Source of the DNA: Spirodela intermedia
Taxonomy: Eukaryota; Streptophyta; Magnoliopsida; Alismatales; Araceae
DNA: 64,000 bases
Direction: 5' to 3'
Assembly (NCBI GenBank): GCA_902729315.2
Contig: LR746278.1
Coordinates: 1,313,001-1,377,000, forward strand
Shown: piece after piece, positions 1 through 13,000 of the stretch
Layout of the letters: every line of letters starts with the position of its first letter
Position numbering within the stretch: the first letter of the stretch is position 1
The notes under the pieces: generated by a model
Seen by the model: only the letters and a program-made list of their open reading frames with translations
What the model was told of the DNA's origin: nothing
Databases searched by the model: none
Program-made: the position numbers and the translations under genes

Positions 1-89
1 GTCCTAGACGGTGGGACAACTCCGACAGTTTACCGGTGATAGTTCCATCTGTAGCCGTGGAGGAAGAGGGGGGAAGAGGGGCGGCGGAG

Positions 90-1939
90 ATGACTTCGGG
101 AGCGCGGCTTCCGACATGGAAGGAGAGGGAGAACAACAAGCGCAGGGAGAGGAGGCGGAGGGCAATCGCCGCCAAGATCTACGCGGGGCTGCGGATGTAT
201 GGGAACTACAAGCTTCCGAAGCACTGTGATAATAACGAGGTCCTCAAGGCCCTGTGCAGAGAGGCCGGGTGGACAGTGGAGGAGGACGGCAGCACCTACC
301 GCAAGGTAAAGGCCACCACATCCCTCTCCGCGGACCTCTTTTACGGGTGATCTCGTGAACTACATATAAGCCTATTTATATCAGCCCCCCGCGTCCTTAA
401 TTCCGATTAATCAGGTAGGCACACCTCTCTCGGTGTTTCATCGACGGAGGTATTCGTCTAGAATCGTCAGGGTCATGGGAGATTTGAAGGCCGGGCAGTG
501 ATCTGAATCGATTGGTTCCATCTGAGAGTGCGATCGGCTCGCGGTTCACTGTCCATCTTCACATGTTGCTTTTCGCATCGAGGGACAACACTTCATCTGG
601 GATCCCGATGATCGATCGATCGATCGATATCATCTCTCGAATGAAAGAAGAGCAAAATTACTTCGTCCGCCGTCCTTTCTGGTGTTGTTTCTGAGTTTCA
701 ATTTCGCACCTCTTTGTTTAGAAGAGAAATATCATGGGGGAGCCATGAGGCAGTTTCTCTTTCCCAAGATGATCGATCTGAGGCATGATATTATCCAAAT
801 CGGTCTTTTTCAGAATCCATCCCCGCTGTTCGTAAAGCCAATTCACCCCATGGAATTTTCCGCCGGCTATATTCATTGATCCATATTTCTTCGATCGTTT
901 TTTCCTCCTCGCCTGATTTGTTCTTCCCGATCACGCCCGTCCGATCCGGCCAAACTTTCTTCAGGAGCAAGCATTCCCCCGTTCATCGGATTCCCGACCG
1001 TGGGTCTCTTCTAGACCCTTCTTCCTCCTCCCATTTCATTTTTTTTGCAGAATCTAGCTGAGCCATTCTTTCCCTACTCGTCTTCTAGTACCAGTTAGAG
1101 GGAAACCGGGGGCGAACCCAGAAAAGCAAGGATCCATTTTTTCATCTCTTCCATTTTCTGCTTTGATCTTCACCGGTCAGCTCTGCAGCCCTAACATCTC
1201 TCCTCCTCCTGTTTTCCAGGGATGCAAGCCGGCGGAGCACATGGAGGTCGCAGGCGGCTCCGCCTCCCCGAGCCCATGCTCGTCGTACCAGCCGAGCCCT
1301 GCATCATCCTCCTTCCCGAGCCCTGCTTCATCGTCCTATATCACCAACGGCCACAACTGGGCAGCCAACTCATCCGAAGTCAACTCCATGGTGCCATTCC
1401 TCAGCAGCCTTGCGTCGGCTTCTTCCCCCTCCAAAGCGCCGACGCCTCATCTCCACCACCTCTACATGCACGGGGGGTCGATCAGCGCCCCTGTCACGCC
1501 GCCTCTCAGCTCCCCGACGGCGCGCACGCCTCGGATCAAGACCGACTGGGACGACCCAGCGGCGCCGCCGCTCTGGTTCCTGCCGTCGTCTTCCACCGGC
1601 GGGCCTTCTTCTCCGACCTTCAGCCTCGTCTCGTCGAACCCATTCGGTGGCTTCCTCAGCGAGGTGCCCGCAGCTCGTGGAGGCTCCGCCGCGATGTGGA
1701 CGCCGGTGCAGAGCGGCACCTGCTCTCCCGCCGTTCCAGGGGAAGCGGACGTCCCCATGCCGCCGGCCCCGCCCTCAGAGGAGTTCGCCTTCGGCGGCGG
1801 CGGCGGCAGCTGCAGCAACGAGAACGCGCTGCTGTTGGGGCCGGTGAAGGCCTGGGCGGGCGAGAGGATCCACGAGGAGTGCGGCTCAGATGACCTCGAG
1901 CTCACCCTCGGCAGCTCCAAGAGCAGGTCCAACGCATGA
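90..1939 (+). CDS. BZR1: BZR1/BES1-family brassinosteroid transcription factor (311 aa, 2 exons)
   Basis: Exons 90-305 and 1220-1939 join in phase 0 to give 311 residues, usual for the family. The protein is a nuclear factor that binds BRRE and E-box promoter elements when brassinosteroid signalling is on. Residues 8-72 hold the basic, bHLH-like DNA-binding start ([20 protein letters not shown]). The intron falls just before GCKP, the position I recall for BZR1 genes. Residues 86-182 are rich in Ser-Pro, matching GSK3/BIN2 target sites, and include [15 protein letters not shown]. An EAR repression motif LELTLG lies at 298-303, preceded by [12 protein letters not shown], as in Arabidopsis BZR1. 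The arginine of the usual RISNSAP 14-3-3 site is absent (GGSISAP). An in-frame Met at codon 18 upstream exists, but 90 is chosen because the family begins MTSG. It could equally be a BEH paralogue; the family is certain, the orthologue is not. Confidence 0.95.
609..629. repeat. (GATC)n microsatellite in BZR1 intron
   Basis: About five tandem GATC/GATCG units lie inside the 914-base BZR1 intron (306-1219). The rest of that intron shows no coding signal. Confidence 0.6.
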
Positions 1940-3264
1940 GAGAGAGAAGAAAGAAGAGAGAGAGAGAGAGAGAGAGAGGGAGAAGTGGGTTCTCTCCAGT
2001 GGGGTGTGTGGGCTCAACAAAGCCTGTTTTCTTCTGCTCTGCTTTCTATACGAACTCCACACAGGGCCCTCCCCATCACATGTTCCTTGACGTTATCACA
2101 TTCGTCACGGTGTTCCTGATTCGCCCCCAACTCGGAGCAAGCGATTCAATCACCGACGCGTGGAATGTGTTAAGTTTGACCAGACTCTTTTGTTTCTGCG
2201 GTCGACCCCAATCTTCAGGCCACGCTGCACGGTTTTCACCCACATTTGACCCCGCGGTCTGAGTTTTGTCACGTATTGGGCGGGAGACCGAGTTTGACCT
2301 TGTGGTTAAATGGGGATTCAATCAATGATGTATATAATAATCTAAATTAATCTCCCCACGAACAATTTTCTTCTCTCCTGATTTCTTACTGCTGAGGTCG
2401 GCGATTTGTGGCAGGCCTGGCGATCGAGCTACCGGTCAACGATCATGATTACTAGCTGCACGTGTGAATATGAGAGTCAATGGCCTGGTGGGCAAGATGG
2501 CTTGATTTATTCAAAATTGGACCTCAACTTCAGGGCCCGATGAAGAAATGGGCTCGACCCATTATCACCCGGGTTCTGGATCGACTGTCTTGGGCCCGTC
2601 TTGAGTTGACTGGTCGCGAAAGTTGCAACTTTTCTTTCCAGTCAAGGACGAGGTGGTCGTCGCTCGGTTGCAGGGGTACCAAGAAATTTGGGGGTATTCT
2701 AGAGGGTTTGAAGAGGGTTGACGTAAGGACGAAGGCGGAGGAAAGTTCGGCTGCCCATGTGGGGGGATCGTGGTCCGTCTGCACGAGCCTGTCGGCGACG
2801 AAGTCGCTGAGTGGGCAGCGTCAGTCAACGCTTCTCTGGCTGGAGTTTTGACTTTGGGTGGGTTTCCTTTTTGAGCTCTTACAAGAGCAGTAGTGGTCAA
2901 AAGAGCCATGTCTTCCATCGGCTGGTCTGAATGAGAAAGGAACAACATTTAGGGCTTACTTTCCAGGCAGACTCGTCAGATCGGGGGCGGCGAGGCCCTA
3001 AGCTTACCCCACCGCCTCCAGTCGCGCCGCCCCTCCATCCCTCCAAGTTTGAAGGTCCCGAGCGGGCGGATCCCAATTTCGAACGCGGAGTGGAACAGAA
3101 TGACGGGAAGTGTTGGGGACGAAGGTGAGGAATTTGGTGTCACGATGGAATTCCCCGCCATCTGATGCATTAATGGTGGCGGCAGAAACCGCGTGTTCCT
3201 CTCCGTCCGCCTTTTCTATCACGCTGTTGGTGCTGTCATTCGGTCTCTAGTGAAGAGAAAACGA
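1940..3264. other. Intergenic: BZR1 3' region and upstream region of the MACPF gene
   Basis: A pure GA microsatellite (about 1955-1978) follows the BZR1 stop within 20 bases and probably lies in its 3' UTR. The remainder up to the MACPF start at 3265 is moderately GC-rich with no homologous coding frame that I recognise. Short frames on both strands here look like shadows. The MACPF promoter and 5' UTR must lie in this stretch. Confidence 0.5.
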
Positions 3265-6200
3265 ATGGAGAGGCTGCACAGAGCAGCGGCGGCGCAGGGA
3301 GGGGGGGCGTCGGAAAGGTCAGACTCCGCCGCCGCTGTCTCGGCGGCTGTAAAGGCCACCCTGGTCAACGCGATCCAGGCCCTCGGACGGGGCTTCGACG
3401 TCAACTCCGACACCCGCCTCCTCTACTGCAAGGGCGCCCCCGGGTCGAGGCTCGTCCAGGTTAACGAGGGCAACACGAGGGATATTCGCGTATCCGAGGG
3501 GGTCGTTGTCCAAGAGGTGCCCGTTGGCATTGATGTCTTGCCAGGGAAGGGCGGACGGGAGACAACCGGTGTCTTATCCTTCCACCATGTACGTCTCTGG
3601 CCGACTGATTGATCTCCTCACACCTGAGTTCCTTCTGGATTTCCCAATTATGATCCGGCTCCATCCTTGGACTCGGACGAATTCCGTTCCACATCTTCAG
3701 GCGTTCGATTGATCCCTTTTATTCCATGTATTTATGCCTGATGTTATACGAAATGCCTCATCTATCACGATATTCGTTCAAATAATGACAGTTTCATTGT
3801 TGAAATGCACAAGTATGCGTATTGACTGCTCCATCCTTTCTGTGAATGATATTATTGTCGCCCGCTCTATGACAACAATCTGACATGGGATGACTCTATG
3901 ATCTCAGATGGCAGAGTACTTCAACAAGAAGTCCGGCTTATCAGAATCAATGCCTCTGGGCGGCTTCAACTCCATGTTCAATTTCACGGGCTCCTGGAAG
4001 ATCGATGTGACTTCCACGAAAGCCCTCGTGATGGATGGCTACTTCATGCCTCTATATAAAGTCAGGCTGACGAATTCTGGGCTGACTCTGAGAGAAGATG
4101 TGAAGAACGCAGTTCCCCGCAATTGGGAGCCAGCTTCATTGGCGAGGTTGGCAGCGTGATGCCCACATCTCAGCCTCTACTTCTGGAAATCATGTTGCCA
4201 ATTGTTGACTCTTTTCCTTTCCAGCTTCATCGAGAACTTTGGGACCCATATAATCACCTCAGTGACCATCGGTGGCAGAGATGTAGTCTATGTCAAGCAG
4301 CATAGTTCATCTCTCTTGTCATTGCCGGACATTGAAAAGTATGTGAAAGATATTGGCGACCAAAGGTTTTTGGACTTGGAGAATGAGCCCATCCCCAACT
4401 CTTCCAAATACAACGATCAGGTTTTATTTTCATATCTTCATGTCGATTATAAGGCTAGTTTTGTTGTGGATTTATTTATAATTCATTCATGTTACCAGGG
4501 AGGAGATCCTTCCTTGCTTTACACTAGGGAGATACATCCACAGCCCTCAAATATTCCACATCTAAGTGGGAAAGAGGTAAGCTTCCATTGGAGATAATTT
4601 GAAGAACTGATGTTTCTCTGTATGCTTCCATTTGTGTTCATTCCCTGAATTTTCAACCATGAATTCTATAGTCATCAGTGCGCCATGGAAATGAGGTCCT
4701 CCATGGATGTTTAGATGAGCTATGGTGTAGTAGAAGGCTCGTGGGCAGCTTATTTGTCTCAGCTTGCTGGGGGCTAATTTTACCCAGTAGGAAAATCTGC
4801 TGTATGTGCCATGGGTGTACCTGTGAATTCTTTTCATGAGTAATATGATTGTTGAATGAGGATGATCAAAGGAAACTAATAGGATTTTAGAATGTGGAGG
4901 GCCAAAAGAAAAGGGTGTGGAATGAGTGGGGTCAAAGGAAAATTTATGTAGTTGTAGAATGAGAAGGATCAAACGGAAATAATATAGCTGCAGAGAGAGG
5001 AGGATCAAAAGGAAAATACCATAATGTTAGCATAAGAGAGATACAAGGAAAATTATGGAATGTCAGAAAATGAGTAGAACCGAAGAAGGTGATAGATGTT
5101 TGGTAATAGAATAGGCTTCACAACCAAACAAGAGCAGGGAAAGGGCTCTTCATTGAGGACGGAAGGTGATGATTTCCCTTTGTCAAGGAATATGCGTGTG
5201 ATGGGCACTCTCTTCCTAAATCTGACGACAATGATTGACCGTTTGATCTTTGCTGAACTTTGTGAATCAGTTGGCCTGAGATCACTCGGAATTACTATGA
5301 TTATGGTCTGAGCATTTATTTTCCTGGGGGAGGGGCATTCTTCGAAAGTTGTGGTCTTTGCTATTTACCTCCTTCCCTCATGCTCTCATATTTTTTCCTT
5401 ACTGACTGATGTGGCACCATTGTCTTCCTTCTCACAAGAAAAGGACATGAGAAAACAGACAATAAATCATGCAACATTCTATAAAGTATCAAACTGTTTA
5501 ATTATTTAACTGCTCTACGTCTTAGTTTCTCTTATATTTTCTACATATCCTATGGTATTGTTCTTCTACTCACTATGCCAGCAAAAAGTGCTGCCTAAAT
5601 AGCACTTCCTTTCAGCTGTAATAATTATGAGACTGACAAAGCTAGCTTCCCTTATTTGTTTGGGATCCAATTTTCGTCACATTTTTTTAGTTGATTTAAA
5701 ATGTGAGGACTATATTTTTGGATTTAGTTCTCATAAATGAGTGAAATATGAACTGCAACATTCGAAACATTCTCCAACTCATTTTCAATTCGGTATTTTG
5801 TTTATTTTATTGAAACTTTAGTTCCACTTTCCTTGCCTCATCAAAATACATGTTATTAAACTGTACTTTTTAATGGTCTCTTTATTTCTCACTGACAGTA
5901 TAAATCTAGCTGCTTTTCTCTCCTGTATCATTCTATATGTATCTACATCACCATTTTATTTCCGGCTCGCTCTTTGTGAGCCATCTGTTGGGTTACACTT
6001 GTCCCTTTCGAATCACTTGACGATTCCATCCTGCTGCAGGACGTTACAGTGATTTTTAGGAGGAGAGGAGGCGACGATCTTGTTCAGAATCTTTCCCAAT
6101 GGGCTAGCTCTGTGTCGTCATCACCAGATGTGATCAACATGACATTTCTTCCCATAATTTCTCTTCTGAATGGGCTGCCTGGAGCAAAACATCTCGCCAG

Positions 6201-8322
6201 AGCCATTGGTTTATACTTGGAACGTAAGTTTATGTGTCATTGTCTCGCTGTTTCCTCACTGCAACCCAATGCAATCTTATCTTAATTGCCAATCCTTCAG
6301 TAAAATTTGTTTGTGAGTGGGTAATTGTTTTTGTTCTTCTCTAAACAGTAATGGATTCTTGCCACCCATATGTTATTTGATAATATTTTGATGTATAATG
6401 CAAAAAACAATGGAACCATGACTTTTAATCAAATAATTTAAATTTCAGTCATTACCAAGGGACAAGAGTCCTGACGACCATTTCTGTCCTGTAAGAAGTG
6501 ATGTAAATGTCGGTGAAGCCATCATGCGTGATGATGAATTGTAGTTTTAAGGCGTCTTGGTGCAAAGAAATCGATTTTCCATCAAATCATCCAATTAAAA
6601 ACCCGTTGATTCTGAGTAAGTTTATTACTTAACTCAATTCTCGATCATTCTTCCCATCCAATTTCAACGTGCCTCCTTGCACAGGTCAATTTAACATTTG
6701 GAAAGAATCAAGGAGTCTCTAAGATGAAAACATAGCAGGGGTTGAAAGATTTGCTCTAGGCTCTAGATGACATTCTTGGTTTTCAGTACCTGTCTCTAAT
6801 ATCTACCAGAAAACCAGGTCAGACCAAATAGTCACATGTTGTAGGGTGATCCTTGATTATTTTTCTTGTCTAGTTTAAGGCCAGATCTTCCTGAAGAGTA
6901 CATCCTCATAATTTTTCAAGGGTTTTGATGCTATTTGTCCTCTCCATCAAGTTTATAACCCTGGATTTGTTAGAACCTGAGATACAGGCGGCATGGAATT
7001 TGATAAATGAGAATTTTTGGGGTGTAGGTACAGAAAAAATAGAGTATTCAATACTCTATCATAAAGGGCTGACAGTGGAAGCATACTGCATATGTGGGGG
7101 GACGGTTGACTCATTCCCTACCCTGATAGCTTATATCCCACCTCAAAGATAAGTGAAGAGATCATGATGACTGTGAAGAAATGGGAACAAAAGTTTGGTA
7201 GGCCTTCTCCGGCCATAATCATATATAATGATCCCTCAATCCCTCAAGCCCAATAATTCTATTAATCTGTCAAGTCAAGCATAGAACTTGGATGCTTTTC
7301 GATGGATTAGTCTTGTACTGGGCTGGATGATAGGAGTCAGAGTAATTGGGCCCTCCATCTCGAAGCCAATTGGCCATCAGTGGAGTAGAGCTATCTTCAT
7401 AATTACATATTTATTTTATGATAATAAATATGGTGCTATTCTTAACTACACTGATAGGAAAATATTTTGGCCCAAGAGCAATCGTCGACTCTGTTACCAT
7501 GTTCAACTTATTGGGCCATCTATGAGTGCAGCTGGCCCATCTTTATGATAATATTTCTGTTCTAGCTAATACCGCCTAACTTATGTCTCCTTGTGCTGTC
7601 TCTATTTGCATTAAACCCCTCTCTTGGTAGTCAGAAAAATGAAGCCAGCTTCATCACACACATTCACTTAATTTGACCTCTGACAGAACGAATTCAAGTA
7701 CAACATCTTCCTGCTATTTATCTTCCATTTTCATGATGAATTGTGGTCCGAAGAAATAAAAATCTTCATAAGTACAACATTAATGGTCATATCATCTTCA
7801 TCGCCGTCATCATCATTAGTTATTTTGTTTTATTATGCATTTTAATCTTGGCGATAATTACTATCATGTGTTCCAAAAACCATGTTGTTTATTTACATGA
7901 TTAAGGAATGGAGGTAGAAATTGGAGACCAAAGTATCTTCATCGCCATTCTGATTCTTGGTTGACTGCGTTTGTTTCTGATGAACTTTCTCAGACAAGCC
8001 TCCCGTTGAGGAGCTGAAGTATTTCCTGGAATTCCAAGTCCAGCGAGACTGGGCACCTGTGAAGGCTCACGCCATTCCGGGGCATCAGAGGAAAGAGCCC
8101 GTGTGTCCTTCTGTTCAGTTTAGTCTGATGGGCCCGAAGCTCTATATCAGCGCAGAGCAGGTATCTGGTTCAGTTTTTTATTTCACTACTGAATTTACCA
8201 TATCTATACCTAGCATGCACGCGAATTTATTTGTTTTAACAATGTTCACGGGAAGTCAACCCTTTCGACGAAAATAATCTGATCCTCGCCGCCCTGTTTC
8301 ATAGATTGGTGGTTGTATTCAG

Positions 8323-8376
<54 letters not shown>

Positions 8377-9344
8377 GTTATGCGTTATTCAAATGCATTG
8401 GAACCAATTAAGACTGAGAAAGATACCCCATTTATGCTCGAACCCAGTGTTCTCGGCTGGTTGGGACCGGATTGGAGTGGAGGAACGAGCAGTTCAGCTC
8501 CCATGAATGGATCATCCATCTAACCTCGTCATCGTCATGGCGGAATTTCTCTCCGCCCATTTTTACCGTTTCTTCTGCTTGCTGCGTCTCTCTGTTTAGT
8601 CCCATGCCCTTCATTTTACTGGGTATGGAAGGTTTTCCGTCGTCGTGTTTCCGATTGGAGGAGGAGCTTTCTGAATCGAGAAAGTGTTGGTCTGTGCAGG
8701 TGGCGGTCGGCCGGAAACCCATCACGGGGCTGAGGCTCAGCCTGGAAGGTGGGAAGCGGAACAGGCTGGCCATCCACCTCCAACACCTGGCCTCGCTGCC
8801 CAAGGTGCTGCAGCCCCACTGGGACGCCCACGTAGCGATCGGGGCGCCGAGGTGGCAGGGCCCGGAAGAGCAGGACAGCCGCTGGTTCGAGCCCATCAAG
8901 TGGAAGAACTTCGCCCACGTCAGCACCGCCCCCATCGAGAACACGGAGACCACCATCGGCGACCTCTCCGGCGTCTTCATCGTCACCGGCGCCCAGCTGG
9001 GCGTCTGGGACTTCGGCGCCAAGAGCGTCCTCCACTTGAAGCTCCTCTTCTCCAAGGTCCCTGGCTGCACCATTCGAAGGTCCGTCTGGGACCACGACCC
9101 GTCCGTGATGACCCAACACGGCGGCGGCGACGACCCGTCGTCGTCTCCGTCGAGCTCCGGCGGTGAGAGGAAGAGCTCCGACGACGGCCCCGCTGCCGGG
9201 AAGCTAGACAAGTTCGTGGACACGGTGGAGGTCTGCCGTGGCCCGCAGGAGAGCCCCGGCCACTGGCTGGTGACCGGCGCCAAGCTCGGGATCGAGAAGG
9301 GGAAGATCGTCGTGCGGGCCAAGTACTCCCTGTTGAATTACTGA
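3265..9344 (+). CDS. CAD1: MACPF-domain protein of the CAD1/NSL1 type (610 aa, 7 exons)
   Basis: Exons 3265-3588, 3908-4146, 4225-4420, 4499-4576, 6040-6223, 7994-8160 and 8700-9344 join in phase to 610 residues, the usual length for plant MACPF proteins. The membrane-attack/perforin fold runs from about residue 30 to 350, with the signature NFGTHIITSVTIGG at 192-205. The C-terminal part carries the plant-specific block (GPKLYISAEQ, KPITGLRLSLEGGKRNRLA, FVDTVEVCRGPQESPGHW) and ends KVKYSL-like, RAKYSLLNY. In Arabidopsis CAD1 and NSL1 restrain salicylic-acid-dependent cell death and immunity; the molecular activity is not established. Start 3265 is preferred to an in-frame Met at 3193 because that extension has no family match. 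Exon 7 is clearly GC-richer than exons 2-6. Assignment to CAD1 rather than NSL1 is tentative. Confidence 0.93.
8324..8374. repeat. (CT)n microsatellite in MACPF intron 6
   Basis: A near-perfect CT run of about 50 bases lies between exons 6 and 7 of the MACPF gene. Confidence 0.85.
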
Positions 9345-9520
9345 AGTTGTCTTCGTTTCTCCCTCTCTCTCTTTCTCTACCCCCATCATTTTGTGGAGCA
9401 TTCTTTGCGCCTCCCCCTTGGCTCCTCTCTGTACATTCATTCTCTTACTCTCTTTCATGGCGGAAACCTCTTCACTTTATCCGGTCCGGTGCGGAAGAAA
9501 ACCCTTTTATGAAGATTAGT

Positions 9521-9564
<44 letters not shown>

Positions 9565-10067
9565 GGTTGACGGCTGGCCACAAGGGAGAGCTACTCTCTG
9601 TCAATTCTCTGTGCTATTTTCATGGCGAGAACCTCAGCGACTTGGGGAGAGTTTTTTTTTTTCTCTTAAGTTGCTCTCTCCCTCTCTCTCTACTGGTTGG
9701 CGGGCAGCCACAACGGAGAGGTCCAATGGGCAACCGAATGGGGGGAGCTTGGAGGTCTCAGAATAATTTACAGCTTCAGCACGCACCGTCCAGTGGCAAG
9801 AATTGAGGGACCAAAATGGCACGGAGGAGACGACGGGGGGGAGGAGCTAAGAAGGCTAGCAGGATTACACGCAGGGAGGGGAAGGACGAAGACGATGACT
9901 CCATTGCCGGGAGATTAATAAACTTAATCGAAAGCTGCACCACTGGAGACCTCCAGAGAGATGACGAACTCCAGCTTCTATCGGATTTCCTTCCTCTCTA
10001 TCTCTCTCTGTCTCTCTCTCTCTTTTACGGCAATGGAACACGCCCCCATGAAGAAGAACCTCGGAGA
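9345..10067. other. Intergenic between convergent MACPF and PP5 genes, with a diverged two-copy repeat
   Basis: The two genes converge here, so both 3' UTRs must lie in this stretch. A CT microsatellite occupies about 9523-9559. Two related blocks, about 9457-9600 and 9618-9725, share the order ATGGCG-GAACCTC, CT tract, CTGG-CCACAA-GGAGAG. No coding sequence is seen, and open frames here are low-complexity. Confidence 0.55.
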
Positions 10068-13000
10068 TCAGGAGAACATCCGCAGGAAGTTGTTCGCATA
10101 CGCCATCGGCTTCACATCCGGGTGCGGCTGCAAGAAGAAAATTAAACACATACGCATAATGTTAATGACAAATTATATCTTGATGATTGGTGGATTAATG
10201 ACCAGATATATTTTTTTCAATTAGCATGATTTCAAGATTCATACATTCTCCATCAGATCAAGAAGACCCAAACTTATAATTGACAGTTCAGAATTCCCAT
10301 GAAAGAAATTCGAGAGAGAGAGAAATTCGAGAGAGAGGGAATTTGAGTAGTCATAAAAAGGAATCATCAAGAAATAAGATCACTCACCACAGCCGAGAAT
10401 GAGATGATATCCGGCTTCAATTGGGGGGCTTTGAATCGTATGAATGCTCCCTTGTTGCCCATCTGCATCAAGCGACCGCCCATGGGTCATAAATCCCACT
10501 AAACTAAACAATCTCCCTCGAAACAAAATAGTTTTCTACCATCTTTTAAAAGAAATTATCACGAGCTGATACAGATGAACAGCACTCATCCACACCACAT
10601 CACGAGATAAAGATCCCTTCAGCCAAAGCTGAAAGCTTGCACGGGAGAATTATCTTCACCTGATCGCAGTAGTTCGGAGCGGAGAAGACAGTAATAAGCT
10701 TCCCATCGTGATCAATCTCATATCCCTCGTCCTTCACTTCATGGGATCGAACGACCAGATCTGGCGGAAGAGCAGGTATCATATATAATAAATAATGCAT
10801 TGTTAACGAGGATAAAGAGAAAATCGGCGGATTGAGGGCTAATTAGGGCAGCTCACCTAAATTATTTTCCTGCAAAAACCGTTTAGTCACATCTCCACCG
10901 AAGGACAGGCCAACGCCTCGCTTGCTTGGGCCCCTTCCAGGCTGAGGCTGGGGGTCGCTCCAAAGCAACTCGCACATCAATCCTGTTAGAGAGAGAAACA
11001 AAAAGAATGGGATGAATGAGAGGTAAGGAGCCAGAGGAGTGTCAGTGGGCTAGACCCCCAGCCCAACTGTAGAAAGATAACCAAGATCCCAAGTCGGGTC
11101 AATAGCTCGGTTTAAATCTGACATAGTTCATGTGTAAATCACGAAGAACATCATCATTCTCCTTCAGAAATTTCTCAAAAACAGAAATCAGCCTAACGTA
11201 CACACCTTCCTCAGGAGGTTCATGAAACCGATCGATTGCTCGGATGTCAGAGAGTTTCACTCCATCAACACTAAACAGTCCACCATGAACTACAAGAACC
11301 TTATTATTTATGACATGAGCCAGAGGTAAACAACAGAAAACCTCTGCAAAGAGCTCTACAAACGTTTCACTTAACTTCGACCTGACTTCCCCCTCAAATC
11401 CATAGATTTTGTTCATGCTCTTACTTTCGTGGTTCCCTCTGGCAAGGTGTATACCTGAAAATATTTCGACAGCAGTCAGCACAGACGATCATGAAGATTC
11501 AATGACATCTACACAACTGAATGATTTCATAAATTTTGATTACACTTATAAAGTTAAACATAATATAACTATTAAAATAAATAAATAAATTCGAACGCAT
11601 TACACACGAGACAGACCATGCTTCCCCCGAAGTCAGTTTCTGTTGCTCAAACAGATTGACAAATTAGCCACAGCTGTACCCAAGAGAAAGAGGACAGAAA
11701 CTAAGAGCATAATGAGAGTAGCCCGTGATTCAGAAAAATACAGAGCTGGGATGTTGTTTTCAGCGTTGTGAAGTATGAAGCCCTAAGGAACATGTATGAT
11801 CAAACCTCTCCTTTTTCATTAAATTCATGTCGCTGCAAACATCGTGAATGTGCATGATCATTCATTTATTGGCATTCATAGCTTCTTCTTTTTATACCAA
11901 CTCATAACCTCCAGCCTACTACAAGATTTTGGAAAGTGATCGGACCACATTTTATAAGAAAACCTAACACTAAAGAACACAATCATGCCCTCCTAGTGGA
12001 AAACAATATATTCCAGAAAGCATAACAGTGGGGAACATCACGGAAAAAAAAACTCATCAAGGGTATCTACATAATTACTCTTTGAGCTTAGGATCAATAG
12101 AGCATCTCTCATGTGGGGCATAAGGCCATACCGTTCTCCTAGTTGCACAAAAAGAAAAAAACTGCTTCTCTGAAAGATTGGCATTGCTAACGACGTGGAA
12201 TGCAGAAATTGTTCCCAGATTGTCTCTAATTTCTCTCCTCAAATAGACATATCATAGTTGGCTGCAGGAGCAGCCCTGATTTAAACGATGAATTAAAACA
12301 GAAAGGATCTTCAACACAACAGCAGGGGTAAAAATGGAGAAAACGAAAGAAAGTAAAAGCATTAGAGAAAATGACCCAGGGCAGCTCACATGACAGCACA
12401 GCTATCGTACATCCACTAGGCAAGAATGGCTACAAAAAATATGTCGCTGACAGATAGAAACGACAAGTTTGAACTAGAATCTAAATGGAAGACAGACAGG
12501 CACCGCACCATATAGAAATATTACTTCCCCAAGTATAGGATAAAACGTACAAGAGATAAATTATCATAATTCCCAAATCACCATAAGATAAGAAAGAGTC
12601 TACTGTCTACCGGCTTGCGAAAATCACTTACCTTGTGGAGACATACACTTTAAGGCAAACAATGTGAGAATGACCTCCAGAGAAAAGGACCCTCGATCTA
12701 CAAAGTCTCCATTGAAGAGGTACGGATTATCATCCGAAGGAAGCCCGTTAAGCTCAAATATGTTTAGTAGGTCATAGAACTGCAATTTTCCAGGTAAACA
12801 ATGTCAGATAACCAGAGGTGAAAAAAGACAAAAATGCAGGACGATAATTACATCTAATAGGTTCGTTTCATGCAAGGTAACGCCCAAAATTGAGGCAAAA
12901 CAAAAGCAATATAAACTACAGGCAATGGATTATCATTTATCTTAAGAAAGATTTTCATAGGCATTGATTAAAGAAGATGTCCAGCATTTTAACCCAGCAA

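Noticed and set aside
1462-1932. 156-codon minus-strand frame and two other plus-strand frames over BZR1 exon 2
   Set aside because: Shadows of a GC-rich exon with a clear BZR1 frame.
8432-9322. 296-codon minus-strand open frame
   Set aside because: It is the antisense shadow of the GC-rich last exon of the MACPF gene; no family resemblance.
9816-10145. 109-codon plus-strand frame that looked like an orphan gene
   Set aside because: The minus strand of 10068-10127 is the last exon of PP5, which explains the conserved-looking sequence.
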